Shown: piece by piece, positions 8,665-17,606 of the stretch
Position numbering within the stretch: position 1 is the stretch's first letter
Layout of the letters: the number at the start of each line of letters is the position of its first letter
DNA from: Bacteroidales bacterium
GTDB taxonomy: Bacteria; Bacteroidota; Bacteroidia; Bacteroidales; Bacteroidaceae
Length of the DNA stretch: 54,738 nucleotides
NCBI GenBank assembly: GCA_012729225.1
Contig: JAAYDO010000179.1
Coordinates: forward strand, 1 to 54,738
Direction of reading: 5' to 3'
The notes under the pieces: generated by a model
Seen by the model: only the letters and a program-made list of their open reading frames with translations
Databases searched by the model: none
Told to the model about the DNA's origin: nothing
Position numbers and translations under genes: made by a program

Positions 8665-9489
8665 ATGGGTATTCGTAAATTTAGACCAGTAACTCCTGGT
8701 CAAAGACACAAAGCTATTGGTACTTTCGATGATGTTACTACATCAGTACCAGAGAAAACTCTTGTTTTCGGTAAGCGCAGCACAGGTGGTCGTAACAACT
8801 CAGGTCAGACCACTGTTCGTTACAGAGGTGGCGGCCATAAGCGTTTGATCCGTATTGTCGATTTCAAGAGAGAAAAGGACGGAATTCCTGCAGTAGTGAA
8901 GACTATTGAGTACGATCCAAACCGCTCTGCGCGTATCGCACTCCTCTTCTATGCTGACGGTGAAAAACGTTACATTGTTGCTCCTAACGGATTACAGGTA
9001 GGCACAACCATCATGTCTGGTCCAGAGGCGACTCCAGACCTCGGCAACTCACTCCCACTTGAGAAGATTCCAGTCGGTGCTGTAATTCACAATATCGAAC
9101 TTCGTCCAGGTCAGGGTGCTAAGATGGTTCGTTCTGCAGGTAATTTTGCTCAGTTAACTTCACGTGAAGGTCGCTACTGTGTGATCAAGCTTCCTTCAGG
9201 CGAAATTCGTAAGGTGCTTTCAGTTTGCCGCGCAACTATCGGTAGCGTAAGCAACTCAGACCACGCACTTGAATCTTCTGGTAAGGCTGGTCGTAGCCGC
9301 TGGCTCGGTCGTCGTCCACACAACCGTGGTGTTGTTATGAACCCAATCGATCACCCAATGGGTGGTGGTGAAGGACGTCACACTGGTGGACACCCACGCT
9401 CACGCAACGGTCTTTATGCTAAGGGTCTTAAGACACGCGCACCTAAGAAGTTGTCAAATAAGTACATTATTGAAAGACGTAACAAATAA
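8665..9489 (+). CDS. rplB: 50S ribosomal protein L2
   Basis: A 274-residue L2 (273 in E. coli), needed for subunit joining and peptidyl transfer. The conserved [13 protein letters not shown] loop contains H230, equivalent to E. coli H229. Full length, with the usual SH3-like and OB-like domains. rpsS follows after 12 nt. Confidence 0.98.
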   Translation: MGIRKFRPVTPGQRHKAIGTFDDVTTSVPEKTLVFGKRSTGGRNNSGQTTVRYRGGGHKRLIRIVDFKREKDGIPAVVKTIEYDPNRSARIALLFYADGEKRYIVAPNGLQVGTTIMSGPEATPDLGNSLPLEKIPVGAVIHNIELRPGQGAKMVRSAGNFAQLTSREGRYCVIKLPSGEIRKVLSVCRATIGSVSNSDHALESSGKAGRSRWLGRRPHNRGVVMNPIDHPMGGGEGRHTGGHPRSRNGLYAKGLKTRAPKKLSNKYIIERRNK

Positions 9490-9501
9490 AGTTAGCTGAA
9501 T

Positions 9502-9771
9502 ATGAGTCGTTCATTAAAAAAAGGTCCATACATCAATGTGAAGCTCGAAAAGAAAGTTCTCGCTATGAACGAGAGCGGTAAGAAGAGTGTTATCAAGTCA
9601 TGGGCTCGCGCTTCAATGATATCTCCAGACTTCGTAGGTCATACTATTGCAGTGCATAACGGTAATAAATTTATCCCTGTCTACATTACTGAAAATATGG
9701 TAGGTCACAAGCTCGGCGAGTTTGCTCTTACTCGTACTTTCCGCGGTCACGCAGGTAATAAGAAGAAGTAA
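9502..9771 (+). CDS. rpsS: 30S ribosomal protein S19
   Basis: An 89-residue S19 of the 30S head, partner of S13. The start [12 protein letters not shown] and the [17 protein letters not shown] segment are diagnostic. It is followed by a 42-nt spacer and rplV. Confidence 0.97.
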   Translation: MSRSLKKGPYINVKLEKKVLAMNESGKKSVIKSWARASMISPDFVGHTIAVHNGNKFIPVYITENMVGHKLGEFALTRTFRGHAGNKKK

Positions 9772-9813
9772 TTGTAGAACAGGCTTCAACCAAGTAAAAA
9801 AGACTATTATATA

Positions 9814-10218
9814 ATGGGAGCAAGAAAAAGATTAATGGCCGAAAAGATTAAAGAGGCCAAAAAGACTGTTTACTTCGCCAGTCTTCGCAATGTTCCTTCT
9901 TCACCACGCAAGATGCGCTATGTTGCAGACCTTGTTCGTGGAATGGAGGTGAGCAAGGCTCTTGCAACACTCAAGTTCAACAGCAAGGATGCTGCTAAGG
10001 ACATCGAAAAGGTGCTTCGTTCTGCCATCGCTAGTTGGGAACAGAAGAATGAGCGCAAGGCTGAGAACGGAGAACTCTATATCTCTAAGATTTTTGTTGA
10101 CGAAGGCGCTACTCTCAAGCGTATGAGACCAGCACCTCAGGGACGTGGTTACAGAATCCGCAAGCGTTCTAACCACATCACCATCTTCGTGGATGCTAAA
10201 ACTAATGAAGAAAAGTAA
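9814..10218 (+). CDS. rplV: 50S ribosomal protein L22
   Basis: A 134-residue L22, which lines the exit tunnel with its beta-hairpin ([15 protein letters not shown], about 109-123). It is longer than the 110 residues of E. coli because of an N-terminal extension, [17 protein letters not shown], typical of Bacteroidetes. The start at 9814 is kept because relatives begin MGARKK. rpsC begins 2 nt after the stop. Confidence 0.96.
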   Translation: MGARKRLMAEKIKEAKKTVYFASLRNVPSSPRKMRYVADLVRGMEVSKALATLKFNSKDAAKDIEKVLRSAIASWEQKNERKAENGELYISKIFVDEGATLKRMRPAPQGRGYRIRKRSNHITIFVDAKTNEEK

Positions 10219-10220
10219 TT

Positions 10221-10952
10221 ATGGGACAAAAATGTAATCCAATAAGCAACCGCCTCGGTATCGTGAGAGGCTGGGATTCTAACTGGTTCGGCGGAAATGA
10301 TTTTGGTGACAACCTCCTTGAGGACAGCAAAATCCGCAAGTACCTCAACGCACGCCTTTCTAAGGCAAGCGTTTCTAAGATTGTCATTGAGCGTACTTTG
10401 AAGCTCGTCACTATCACTATTTGCACAGCTCGTCCTGGTTTCATTATCGGTAAGGGTGGTGAGCAGGTAGAAGCCCTTAAGAAGGAACTTAAGAAGGTGA
10501 CTGACAAAGAGGTACAGATCAATATTTTTGAGATCAAGCGTCCAGAACTTGATGCTGTTATTGTGGCTAACAACATTGCGCGCCAGATTGAAGGTAAGAT
10601 AGCTTACCGCCGTGCGATCAAGACTGCTATTGCAAATACAATGCGCTCTGGTGCTGAAGGTATTAAGATTCAGATTTCTGGTCGTCTTAACGGTGCTGAA
10701 ATGAGCCGTTCTGAGATGTATAAGGAAGGTCGTACTCCACTTCACACTCTTCGTGCAGATATCGACTATTGTTTGGCTGAGGCACTTACTAAGGTAGGTC
10801 TTCTTGGCATCAAGGTTTGGATTTGCCGTGGCGAGAAATTTGGCAAGCAGGATCTTACTCCAAACTTCTCTCAGCAGAAAGATTCTGCTCGTGGTGGCAA
10901 TAACGGTGGTGGACGTCGTTTTAGAAACAGAAAGTCTAACAACCGCAATTAA
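10221..10952 (+). CDS. rpsC: 30S ribosomal protein S3
   Basis: A 243-residue S3 at the mRNA entry site. The type II KH domain has its loop at [17 protein letters not shown] (about 72-88), and the C-terminal domain follows. The tail ends in a basic Gly/Asn-rich stretch ([19 protein letters not shown]). Spaced 2 nt from rplV. Confidence 0.98.
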   Translation: MGQKCNPISNRLGIVRGWDSNWFGGNDFGDNLLEDSKIRKYLNARLSKASVSKIVIERTLKLVTITICTARPGFIIGKGGEQVEALKKELKKVTDKEVQINIFEIKRPELDAVIVANNIARQIEGKIAYRRAIKTAIANTMRSGAEGIKIQISGRLNGAEMSRSEMYKEGRTPLHTLRADIDYCLAEALTKVGLLGIKVWICRGEKFGKQDLTPNFSQQKDSARGGNNGGGRRFRNRKSNNRN

Positions 10953-10972
10953 TTAATCTGATTGTTTTCCGA

Positions 10973-10991
10973 TGCATGGTTTCTCCATGCA
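10973..10991 (+). promoter_or_regulatory. Small hairpin ahead of rplP
   Basis: TGCATGG pairs with CCATGCA around a 5-nt loop in the 67-nt spacer between rpsC and rplP, 28 nt before the rplP start. It may influence rplP translation or mRNA stability. Confidence 0.4.
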
Positions 10992-11019
10992 GAGGAGCAG
11001 TTTTAAGAAGCAATTAACT

Positions 11020-11451
11020 ATGTTACAGCCAAAAAGACAAAAATATAGAAGACCGCAAAAAGGTCGCGGTCGTTGGAAAGGTGTCTCTCACAGAGGTACT
11101 GAACTCGCATTCGGTAGCTTTGGCATAAAGGCACTTGAGACAAAGTGGATTTCTGCTCGTCAGATTGAGGCTGCTCGTGTTGCTATAACACGTTACATGC
11201 AGCGTCAAGGTCAGGTTTGGATTCGTATCTTCCCTGACAAGCCAATCACTAAGAAGCCTGCTGACGTCCGAATGGGTAAGGGTAAGGGTGATCCATACCA
11301 GTATGTGTTCCCTGCTAAACCAGGACGTATCCTCTTCGAGATTGAAGGTGTTTCTTATGACATCGCTAAGGAGGCTCTCCGACTCGGTGCTCAGAAACTT
11401 CCTACTACTACAAAGTTTGTTGTACGTCGTGATTACGATAAAAACGCTTAA
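11020..11451 (+). CDS. rplP: 50S ribosomal protein L16
   Basis: A 143-residue L16 that helps shape the A site of the 50S subunit. The start is placed at [17 protein letters not shown], the universal L16 opening. An upstream ATG at 10972 would add 16 residues encoded across the hairpin and is rejected. rpmC begins 2 nt after the stop. Confidence 0.96.
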   Translation: MLQPKRQKYRRPQKGRGRWKGVSHRGTELAFGSFGIKALETKWISARQIEAARVAITRYMQRQGQVWIRIFPDKPITKKPADVRMGKGKGDPYQYVFPAKPGRILFEIEGVSYDIAKEALRLGAQKLPTTTKFVVRRDYDKNA

Positions 11452-11453
11452 TT

Positions 11454-11642
11454 ATGAAAATTTCAGAAATTAGAGAACTTACTACAGAAGAGCTCGCTGA
11501 GCGCATCGAAACGGAAGTGGCGAATTTGAACAACATGAAGTTCAATAACACCATCTCTCCGCTTGCCGACAATTCTCAGATTAAGAAGTTGCGTCACGAC
11601 ATCGCACGCATGAAGGGCGAACTCAGCCAGCGTAATAAATAA
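11454..11642 (+). CDS. rpmC: 50S ribosomal protein L29
   Basis: A 62-residue two-helix protein near the tunnel exit (63 in E. coli). MKISEIRELTTEELAERI and the C-terminal IKKLRHDIARMKGEL helix fit the family. Located between rplP and rpsQ as expected. Confidence 0.96.
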   Translation: MKISEIRELTTEELAERIETEVANLNNMKFNNTISPLADNSQIKKLRHDIARMKGELSQRNK

Positions 11643-11652
11643 AGTATAGAGA

Positions 11653-11910
11653 ATGGAAGCAAGAAATTTAAGAAAGCAAAGACAGGGTGTCGTTACCAGC
11701 GACAAGATGGACAAGACCATCGTTGTGTCTGCCAAGTTTAAGGAGAAGCACCCTATATATGGTAAGTTTGTCCAGAAGACAAAGAAGTACCACGCTCACG
11801 ATGAGAAGAATGATGCTCACATTGGTGACACGGTTCTGATCATGGAGACTCGTCCATTGAGCAAAACAAAGAGATGGAGATTAGTACAAATCGTTGAAAG
11901 AGCTAAATAA
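11653..11910 (+). CDS. rpsQ: 30S ribosomal protein S17
   Basis: An 85-residue OB-fold S17 (84 in E. coli). It opens with [20 protein letters not shown] and contains [10 protein letters not shown] and the [11 protein letters not shown] end. It closes the S10 block and is 2 nt from rplN. Confidence 0.97.
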   Translation: MEARNLRKQRQGVVTSDKMDKTIVVSAKFKEKHPIYGKFVQKTKKYHAHDEKNDAHIGDTVLIMETRPLSKTKRWRLVQIVERAK

Positions 11911-11912
11911 TT

Positions 11913-12278
11913 ATGATACAGGTAGAATCAAGATTGCAAGTCGCTGACAACAGCGGTGCTCGCGAAGTCCTTTGTATTCGTGTTTTGGGCGGTACAAGAC
12001 GTCGCTATGCTACTGTAGGAGACGTCATCGTCGTAGCAGTAAAGAGCGCAATTCCTACGAGTGAAGTAAAGAAGGGTTCTGTCTCTAAGGCTCTGATTGT
12101 ACGTACTAAGAAGGAGGTGCGTCGTCCAGATGGCTCTTACATCCGTTTCGATGACAATGCATGTGTTCTCTTGAACAATGCAGGCGAAATGAGAGGTAGC
12201 CGTATCTTTGGCCCTGTAGCCCGTGAGCTCCGTGCTGCTAACATGAAGGTGGTCTCTTTGGCTACCGAGGTACTTTAA
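11913..12278 (+). CDS. rplN: 50S ribosomal protein L14
   Basis: A 121-residue L14 (123 in E. coli), which forms inter-subunit bridges. [19 protein letters not shown] and the [13 protein letters not shown] segment are diagnostic. First gene of the spc block. Confidence 0.98.
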   Translation: MIQVESRLQVADNSGAREVLCIRVLGGTRRRYATVGDVIVVAVKSAIPTSEVKKGSVSKALIVRTKKEVRRPDGSYIRFDDNACVLLNNAGEMRGSRIFGPVARELRAANMKVVSLATEVL

Positions 12279-12300
12279 TCATTAAAAGTGAATTACAGCA

Positions 12301-12618
12301 ATGAGTAAATTACATATCAAAAAAGGCGACATGGTTTACGTGAATGCCGGCGATGAAAAGGGTAAGACTGGTAAGGTCACCAAGGTTCTCGTTGAGAAGA
12401 AGCGTGCCATAGTCGAGGGTGTGAACATGATCAAGAAGAGCACTAAGCCAAGTGCTGCACACCCACAGGGAGGTTTCATCGAGCAAGAGGCTCCAATCCA
12501 TATTTCTAACCTCAACGTTGTTGATCCTAAGAGTGGCAAGCCTACTCGCATTGGTCGCCGTACAGGTGAGAATGGCAAGTTGGTTCGTTACGCTAAAAAG
12601 TCAGGGGAGGAAATTTAA
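12301..12618 (+). CDS. rplX: 50S ribosomal protein L24
   Basis: A 105-residue L24, an assembly initiator with an N-terminal KOW motif ([20 protein letters not shown], about 6-25). Its stop overlaps the rplE ATG by one base (TAATG), which suggests translational coupling. Confidence 0.97.
   Translation: MSKLHIKKGDMVYVNAGDEKGKTGKVTKVLVEKKRAIVEGVNMIKKSTKPSAAHPQGGFIEQEAPIHISNLNVVDPKSGKPTRIGRRTGENGKLVRYAKKSGEEI
12606..12610 (+). promoter_or_regulatory. Shine-Dalgarno site of rplE
   Basis: GGAGG lies inside the last codons of rplX, 7 nt before the rplE ATG. Together with the TAATG overlap it points to coupled reinitiation. Confidence 0.55.
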
Positions 12619-13172
12619 TGAGTACTACTGCACAACTTAAGAATGTATATGCTGAGCAGATTGCTCCAGCACTCATGAAGCAGTTCAACTACTCTTCACC
12701 TATGCAGATTCCTGTGTTGGAGAAGATTGTGGTAAACCAAGGTCTTGGTATGGCAACTGCGGATAAGAAGGTTATAGAAGTTGCAATGAAAGAGATTGCT
12801 ACAATCACAGGTCAGAAGCCAGTTGCAACTAAGTCAAAGAAGGACATTTCTAACTTCCGTCTTCGTAAGCAGATGCCTATCGGTGTGATGGTTACACTTC
12901 GTCGTGAGCGTATGTACGAGTTCCTTGAGAAACTGATTCGTGTGTCATTACCACGTATTCGTGACTTCAAGGGTATAGAGTCTAAGTTTGATGGTCGTGG
13001 TAACTATACACTTGGTATCACAGAACAGATCGTCTTCCCTGAGATTAACATTGACCAGGTTGATAAGATTACAGGTATGAATATTACCTTCGTAACTTCT
13101 GCCAAGACTGACGAAGAGGGTTACGCACTTCTCAAGGCATTCGGTCTTCCATTTAAGGACGCTAAAAAGTAA
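12618..13172 (+). CDS. rplE: 50S ribosomal protein L5
   Basis: A 184-residue L5 that binds 5S rRNA and contacts P-site tRNA (179 in E. coli). [14 protein letters not shown] and the FPEINIDQV stretch fit the family. Coupled to rplX and followed by rpsN after 8 nt. Confidence 0.98.
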   Translation: MSTTAQLKNVYAEQIAPALMKQFNYSSPMQIPVLEKIVVNQGLGMATADKKVIEVAMKEIATITGQKPVATKSKKDISNFRLRKQMPIGVMVTLRRERMYEFLEKLIRVSLPRIRDFKGIESKFDGRGNYTLGITEQIVFPEINIDQVDKITGMNITFVTSAKTDEEGYALLKAFGLPFKDAKK

Positions 13173-13180
13173 TATAGAAA

Positions 13181-13483
13181 ATGGCAAAGGAATCAATGAA
13201 GGCACGCGAGGTAAAGCGTGCAAAACTCATGGCTAAGTATGCTGCTAAGCGTGCAGCTTTGAAGAAGGTTATTGCCACTGCAGAAGATCCAATGGAGGCT
13301 TACGAGGCTGCTCGTGCTCTTCAGGCAATCCCTGCTAATGCAAACCCAATCCGTCTTCATAACCGCTGCAAAATCACTGGTCGTCCAAGAGGTTTCATGC
13401 GTCAGTTTGGACTCTCTCGTATCCAGTTCCGCGAGATGGCATCTTCAGGCCTGATCCCAGGTGTAAAGAAGGCAAGCTGGTAA
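13181..13483 (+). CDS. rpsN: 30S ribosomal protein S14, zinc-free type
   Basis: A 100-residue S14 with the long form's N-terminal region ([20 protein letters not shown]). The CxxC pairs of the short zinc-binding form are absent, as expected for the zinc-independent class. The [23 protein letters not shown] core is intact. It is followed by an unusually long spacer before rpsH. Confidence 0.97.
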   Translation: MAKESMKAREVKRAKLMAKYAAKRAALKKVIATAEDPMEAYEAARALQAIPANANPIRLHNRCKITGRPRGFMRQFGLSRIQFREMASSGLIPGVKKASW

Positions 13484-13692
13484 ATTGCGGTATCAGTTTC
13501 CTATTAGTAAACAAAAATCTGATGGTTACCAGTTCGGGGGTAACCTGAAGATACTTTGCTTCTAAAAAACGGTGGAGGAAAACAGTGCTATACTAAGTTC
13601 TTTCGCTGGTAAAGCTAAGTAAAGAAAGTTTTAATTTAAGTTTAAATATTGTCGGGATAAACCCAAACAATCCCGATTAATTTAATTCTATT
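13484..13692 (+). promoter_or_regulatory. Structured rpsN-rpsH spacer, candidate ribosomal-protein regulatory RNA
   Basis: This 209-nt gap is the longest within the S10-spc-alpha run. GGTTACC (13524-13530) pairs with GGTAACC (13539-13545). CTTTC near 13600 can pair with GAAAG near 13624. TCGGGAT (13652-13658) pairs with ATCCCGA (13670-13676) around an 11-nt loop, ending 16 nt before the rpsH ATG. No promoter consensus is evident. S8 is the spc repressor in E. coli, so a leader controlling rpsH onward is a reasonable inference. Confidence 0.45.
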
Positions 13693-14088
13693 ATGACAGA
13701 TCCAATAGCTGATTATCTCACGAGACTGAGAAATGCAATCATGGCTAAGCACAAGGTTGTAGAAATTCCAGCCTCAAACCTCAAGAAAGAAATCACTAAG
13801 ATTCTCTTCGACAAGGGTTACATTTTGAACTATAAGTTCATGGAAGAAGGTCCTCAGGGTTCAATTAAGATTGCACTCAAGTATGACCCTCAAACAAAAG
13901 TAAGCGCTATTCAGTGCTTGAAGCGTGTGTCTCGTCCAGGTCTTCGTAAATATACAGGATACAAGGACATGCCACGTGTAATCAATGGATTAGGTATCGC
14001 AGTGGTATCTACATCTAAAGGTGTAATGACAGACAAAGAAGCATCTGAACTCAAAGTGGGTGGCGAGGTTCTTTGCTATGTTTATTAA
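13693..14088 (+). CDS. rpsH: 30S ribosomal protein S8
   Basis: A 131-residue S8 (130 in E. coli), a primary 16S rRNA binder in the platform. MTDPIADYLTRLRNA and the C-terminal STSKGVMTDKEA motif are diagnostic. It begins the part of the spc block downstream of the structured spacer. Confidence 0.98.
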   Translation: MTDPIADYLTRLRNAIMAKHKVVEIPASNLKKEITKILFDKGYILNYKFMEEGPQGSIKIALKYDPQTKVSAIQCLKRVSRPGLRKYTGYKDMPRVINGLGIAVVSTSKGVMTDKEASELKVGGEVLCYVY

Positions 14089-14091
14089 TTA

Positions 14092-14097
14092 AGGAGG
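14092..14097 (+). promoter_or_regulatory. Canonical Shine-Dalgarno site of rplF
   Basis: AGGAGG lies 7 nt before the rplF ATG in the short rpsH-rplF gap, a full consensus match. Confidence 0.7.
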
Positions 14098-14104
14098 ATT
14101 TATA

Positions 14105-14674
14105 ATGTCTAGAATTGGTAAATTACCTATTATTATTCCTGCTGGAGTTACTATTACTCATAAGGATGACATTGTAACTGTAAAAGGTCCTAAAGGCGAA
14201 CTCAGCCAATATGTAAACCCTGCTATCAAGGTTTCTATCGAGGACGGTAAGTTGACAATGGAGGAGAATGTAGAACTGATGCAGGATAATACAAAGCAGC
14301 GCCATGCATTCCATGGTTTGTATCGCTCACTTGTGAACAACATGGTTGTCGGTGTTTCTGAAGGTTATAAGAAGACTCTTCAGATTGTTGGTGTTGGTTA
14401 TCGCGTTTCCAATCAGGGAAATGTTCTTGAATTCGCACTCGGATTCTCTCACGCTATAATCCTTGAACTTCCTAAAGAAATCAAGGTTGAGACTAAGTCT
14501 GAAAGAAATCAGGATCCTCTCATCATGCTCGAGTCATGCGACAAGCAGTTGCTCGGACTCGTATGCGCTAAGATTCGCTCTTTCCGCAAGCCTGAACCAT
14601 ACAAGGGTAAGGGTATTCGCTTCCAGGGCGAGGTGATTAGAAGAAAGTCTGGTAAATCTGCAAGTGCAAAATAA
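14105..14674 (+). CDS. rplF: 50S ribosomal protein L6
   Basis: A 189-residue L6 (177 in E. coli) near the GTPase-associated centre, with two repeated alpha/beta domains. MSRIGKLPIIIPAGVTI and the KPEPYKGKGIRFQGEVIRRK end are typical. Strong ribosome-binding site; rplR follows after 16 nt. Confidence 0.98.
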   Translation: MSRIGKLPIIIPAGVTITHKDDIVTVKGPKGELSQYVNPAIKVSIEDGKLTMEENVELMQDNTKQRHAFHGLYRSLVNNMVVGVSEGYKKTLQIVGVGYRVSNQGNVLEFALGFSHAIILELPKEIKVETKSERNQDPLIMLESCDKQLLGLVCAKIRSFRKPEPYKGKGIRFQGEVIRRKSGKSASAK

Positions 14675-14690
14675 TTAAATTGACAAGAGT

Positions 14691-15032
14691 ATGATTACAA
14701 AGATTGAAAGACGTATCAAAATTAAATATAGAGTACGCAACAAGATTTCTGGTACTGCTGAACGCCCACGTATGAGCGTTTTTAGAAGCAACAAGCAGAT
14801 CTATGTTCAGGTGATTGACGACGATGCACAGAAGACCTTGGTTTCTGCTTCGTCACTTGGTCTTGAGAAGATGAACAAATCAGAACAGGCCGAGAAGGTT
14901 GGTGAAATGGCTGCAAAGAAGGCTCTTGAGGCTGGTATTTCTGCTGTTGTCTTTGACCGTAACGGTTACCTGTATCACGGTAGAGTTAAAAAGGTAGCAG
15001 ATGCTGCTCGTAATGCTGGACTTAAATTTTAA
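14691..15032 (+). CDS. rplR: 50S ribosomal protein L18
   Basis: A 113-residue L18 that binds 5S rRNA. The [20 protein letters not shown] strand and the [20 protein letters not shown] end are diagnostic. Located between rplF and rpsE. Confidence 0.97.
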   Translation: MITKIERRIKIKYRVRNKISGTAERPRMSVFRSNKQIYVQVIDDDAQKTLVSASSLGLEKMNKSEQAEKVGEMAAKKALEAGISAVVFDRNGYLYHGRVKKVADAARNAGLKF

Positions 15033-15041
15033 AATGCGATT

Positions 15042-15551
15042 ATGGTAAATAGAGTTAAAGTACAAAACGACGCCGAGCTCAAAGATCGCTTGGTTGCTAT
15101 TAATCGTGTTACTAAGGTTACTAAGGGTGGTCGTACATTCACATTCGCAGCCATCGTTGTTGTAGGTGATGGTAACGGAGTTATTGGCTACGGTCTTGGT
15201 AAGGCTGGTGAAGTTACAGCTGCTATTGCAAAAGGAGTAGAGGCTGCTAAAAAGAATTTGGTGAAGGTTCCTGTGCTCAAAGGTACTGTTCCACATGAGG
15301 CATACGCTAAGTTTGGTGGTGCACGTGTTCTCATCATGCCTGCTTCAGAAGGTACTGGAGTAGTGGCTGGTGGTGCTATGCGTGCTGTGCTTGAGAGTGT
15401 TGGTATTACTGACGTGCTTGCAAAGTCTAAGGGTTCATCTAACCCTCACAACCTTGTGAAGGCTACTATTGAGGCTCTTGCTAACATGCGTGACGCTAAG
15501 ACTGTTGCACAGAACCGTGGTGTTAATTTGACAAAAGTATTCAAAGGATAA
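15042..15551 (+). CDS. rpsE: 30S ribosomal protein S5
   Basis: A 169-residue S5 (167 in E. coli) at the mRNA entry channel, important for decoding fidelity. The double-stranded RNA-binding N-terminal part includes the [20 protein letters not shown] loop. The C-terminal part contains [15 protein letters not shown]. rpmD follows after 12 nt. Confidence 0.98.
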   Translation: MVNRVKVQNDAELKDRLVAINRVTKVTKGGRTFTFAAIVVVGDGNGVIGYGLGKAGEVTAAIAKGVEAAKKNLVKVPVLKGTVPHEAYAKFGGARVLIMPASEGTGVVAGGAMRAVLESVGITDVLAKSKGSSNPHNLVKATIEALANMRDAKTVAQNRGVNLTKVFKG

Positions 15552-15555
15552 GGAG
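15550..15555 (+). promoter_or_regulatory. Shine-Dalgarno site of rpmD
   Basis: AAGGAG lies 8 nt before the rpmD ATG and overlaps the rpsE stop. Confidence 0.55.
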
Positions 15556-15563
15556 AAACGATC

Positions 15564-15740
15564 ATGGCAACAATCAAGATTAAGCAAATAAAGGGCCAGG
15601 CTGGCCGTCCTATCGATCAGAAGAGCACTCTTGAGTCTCTTGGTCTCGGTAAGATTAACAAGGTCGTTGAGCGTGAGGATTCTCCATCTTTGCGTGGTAT
15701 GATTCGCAAGGTGGCTCACCTTGTAGAGGTTATTGACTAA
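15564..15740 (+). CDS. rpmD: 50S ribosomal protein L30
   Basis: A 58-residue L30 (59 in E. coli) starting MATIKIKQIKGQAGRPIDQK, with the family's LESLGLGKINKVV and RGMIRKVAHLVEV segments. It lies between rpsE and rplO in the conserved order. Confidence 0.97.
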   Translation: MATIKIKQIKGQAGRPIDQKSTLESLGLGKINKVVEREDSPSLRGMIRKVAHLVEVID

Positions 15741-15770
15741 CGTATTTAATACATTAAAATCAGATTAAAA

Positions 15771-16217
15771 ATGGAATTATATAATTTACAACCAGCTGCA
15801 GGCTCTACTCACAATGGTAAGCGTGTAGGTCGTGGATACGGTTCTGGTAAGGGCCGCACTTCTACTCGCGGACATAAGGGTGCTAAGGCACGTTCTGGTT
15901 ATAAGAAGAAGATTGGTTTCGAAGGTGGTCAGATGCCTCTTCAGCGTCGTGTTCCAAAGTTCGGTTTCAAGAACATCAACCGTGTTGAGTACAAGGCTGT
16001 GAATCTTGCCCTTATTCAGGAACTGGCTGAAAAGAACAACCTTGCAAAGATTGGTATCGAAGAACTTATTGCAGCAGGTTGGGCAAAAAAGGGTCAGCTT
16101 GTAAAGATTCTCGGTAACGGTGAATTGACCTTAAAAGTTGATGTGGAGGCACACGCTTTCTCAGCAACAGCAGAAGCTGCAATCAAAGAAAAGGGCGGAA
16201 ACGCTGTAAAACTCTAA
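15771..16217 (+). CDS. rplO: 50S ribosomal protein L15
   Basis: A 148-residue L15 (144 in E. coli), a late-assembly 50S protein. The Gly/Arg/Lys-rich N-terminal arm (GKRVGRGYGSGKGRTSTRG) and FEGGQMPLQRRVPKFGF are diagnostic. Its last codons and stop lie in the first copy of an 18-bp tandem duplication. Confidence 0.97.
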   Translation: MELYNLQPAAGSTHNGKRVGRGYGSGKGRTSTRGHKGAKARSGYKKKIGFEGGQMPLQRRVPKFGFKNINRVEYKAVNLALIQELAEKNNLAKIGIEELIAAGWAKKGQLVKILGNGELTLKVDVEAHAFSATAEAAIKEKGGNAVKL

Positions 16218-16238
16218 ACTGCTGTAAAACTCTAAACT
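16203..16238 (+). repeat. Perfect 18-bp tandem duplication at the rplO stop
   Basis: GCTGTAAAACTCTAAACT occurs twice in direct succession. The first copy contains the final codons and stop of rplO; the second fills the gap up to the secY ATG at 16240. It looks like a recent replication-slippage duplication. Confidence 0.9.
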
Positions 16239-16239
16239 A

Positions 16240-17589
16240 ATGAGCAATACTATTGATAAACTTAAGGATATCAAGCTTGTTAAGACATTGACAAACATTT
16301 GGCGTATTGAGGATTTGCGTTCGCGCATCCTCATCACGCTGCTGTTTGTTGCTATCTATCGTCTTGGATCTTATGTGGTGCTTCCAGGTATTGATACTGA
16401 AGCATTGCAAGGACTGAAAAATCAGACAGAGGGTGGTTTGATGTCTCTTCTTGATATGTTCTCGGGTGGTGCCTTCTCTAATGCCTCTATCTTCGCGCTT
16501 GGTATCATGCCATACATCTCTGCTTCCATCGTGATGCAGTTGTTGGGTATCGCTGTGCCATACTTCCAAAAGATGCAACGCGAAGGAGAGAGTGGCCGTC
16601 GCAAGATGAGCCAGTACACTCGTTATTTAACAGTGCCTATCCTTGTATTCCAGGGCATCTTTTACCTAATCAACCTTCAGACTCAAACTGGCGGTACTGC
16701 CATTTATTCATCATTGGATTGGAACATGTTCGTTCTTTATGCAACTATTATTTTAGCTGCAGGCAGTATGTTCGTGCTCTGGTTGGGTGAAAGAATCACT
16801 GATAAAGGTATTGGAAATGGTGTGTCTATCATCATTATGATAGGTATCATTGCACGTTTCCCTGCTGCTGTTATTCAGGAATATGATTCTTGTCTGAAAG
16901 GTCAGGGAGGTCTTGTGATGTTCCTTGTTGAGATTGTATTATTCCTTGCTGTGATTGCAGCAGCAATCCTTCTCGTACAGGGTGTTCGTCAGGTTCCTGT
17001 TAACTATGCGAAGAAGATTGCGGGCGCTCGTCAAATTGGTGGTGCTCGTCAGTACATTCCTCTCAAGCCTTATGCAGCAAATGTGATGCCTATCATTTTT
17101 GCTCAGGCTATCATGTTCATTCCTGTTACATTGGCGCAGTTCTCTGGCAGCAAGTTGAACTCTGTTGTTATGCAGTTGGTAGATAACAATAGCTTAGTGT
17201 ATAATTTGATCTTCGCTATTTTGATTATCTTGTTTACATATTTGTATACAGCAATCACTATCAACCCTGTTCAGATGGCAGAAGATATGAAGCGAAATAA
17301 TGGTTTCATTCCAGGAATTAAGCCTGGTAAGGATACTGCAGACTTTATTGATAAGATCATGTCTCGTATCACTTTCCCTGGCTCTTTGTTCTTGGCTTTG
17401 ATTGCCATTCTTCCTGCTTTTGCCAGCCTCTTCGGTGTGCAGAGAGAATTTGCCGCATTCTTCGGTGGAACATCTCTTCTCATTCTTGTAGGTGTTGTTC
17501 TTGACACATTGATGCAGATTGAGTCACACTTGATGATGCGCCATTACGATGGATTGCTCGAAACAGGACGTGTTCGTGGCGAACATTAA
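16240..17589 (+). CDS. secY: Preprotein translocase subunit SecY
   Basis: A 449-residue inner-membrane channel subunit with about ten transmembrane segments (443 in E. coli). Visible hallmarks are SGGAFSNASIFALGIMPYIS near TM2, the GERITDKGIGNGVSIII loop and the cytoplasmic NNGFIPGIKPG loop. With SecE and SecG it moves unfolded proteins, including the many signal-peptide proteins in this window. adk does not follow; map does, after 17 nt. Confidence 0.98.
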   Translation: MSNTIDKLKDIKLVKTLTNIWRIEDLRSRILITLLFVAIYRLGSYVVLPGIDTEALQGLKNQTEGGLMSLLDMFSGGAFSNASIFALGIMPYISASIVMQLLGIAVPYFQKMQREGESGRRKMSQYTRYLTVPILVFQGIFYLINLQTQTGGTAIYSSLDWNMFVLYATIILAAGSMFVLWLGERITDKGIGNGVSIIIMIGIIARFPAAVIQEYDSCLKGQGGLVMFLVEIVLFLAVIAAAILLVQGVRQVPVNYAKKIAGARQIGGARQYIPLKPYAANVMPIIFAQAIMFIPVTLAQFSGSKLNSVVMQLVDNNSLVYNLIFAILIILFTYLYTAITINPVQMAEDMKRNNGFIPGIKPGKDTADFIDKIMSRITFPGSLFLALIAILPAFASLFGVQREFAAFFGGTSLLILVGVVLDTLMQIESHLMMRHYDGLLETGRVRGEH

Positions 17590-17606
17590 GCATCGCTTTA
17601 CACAAG

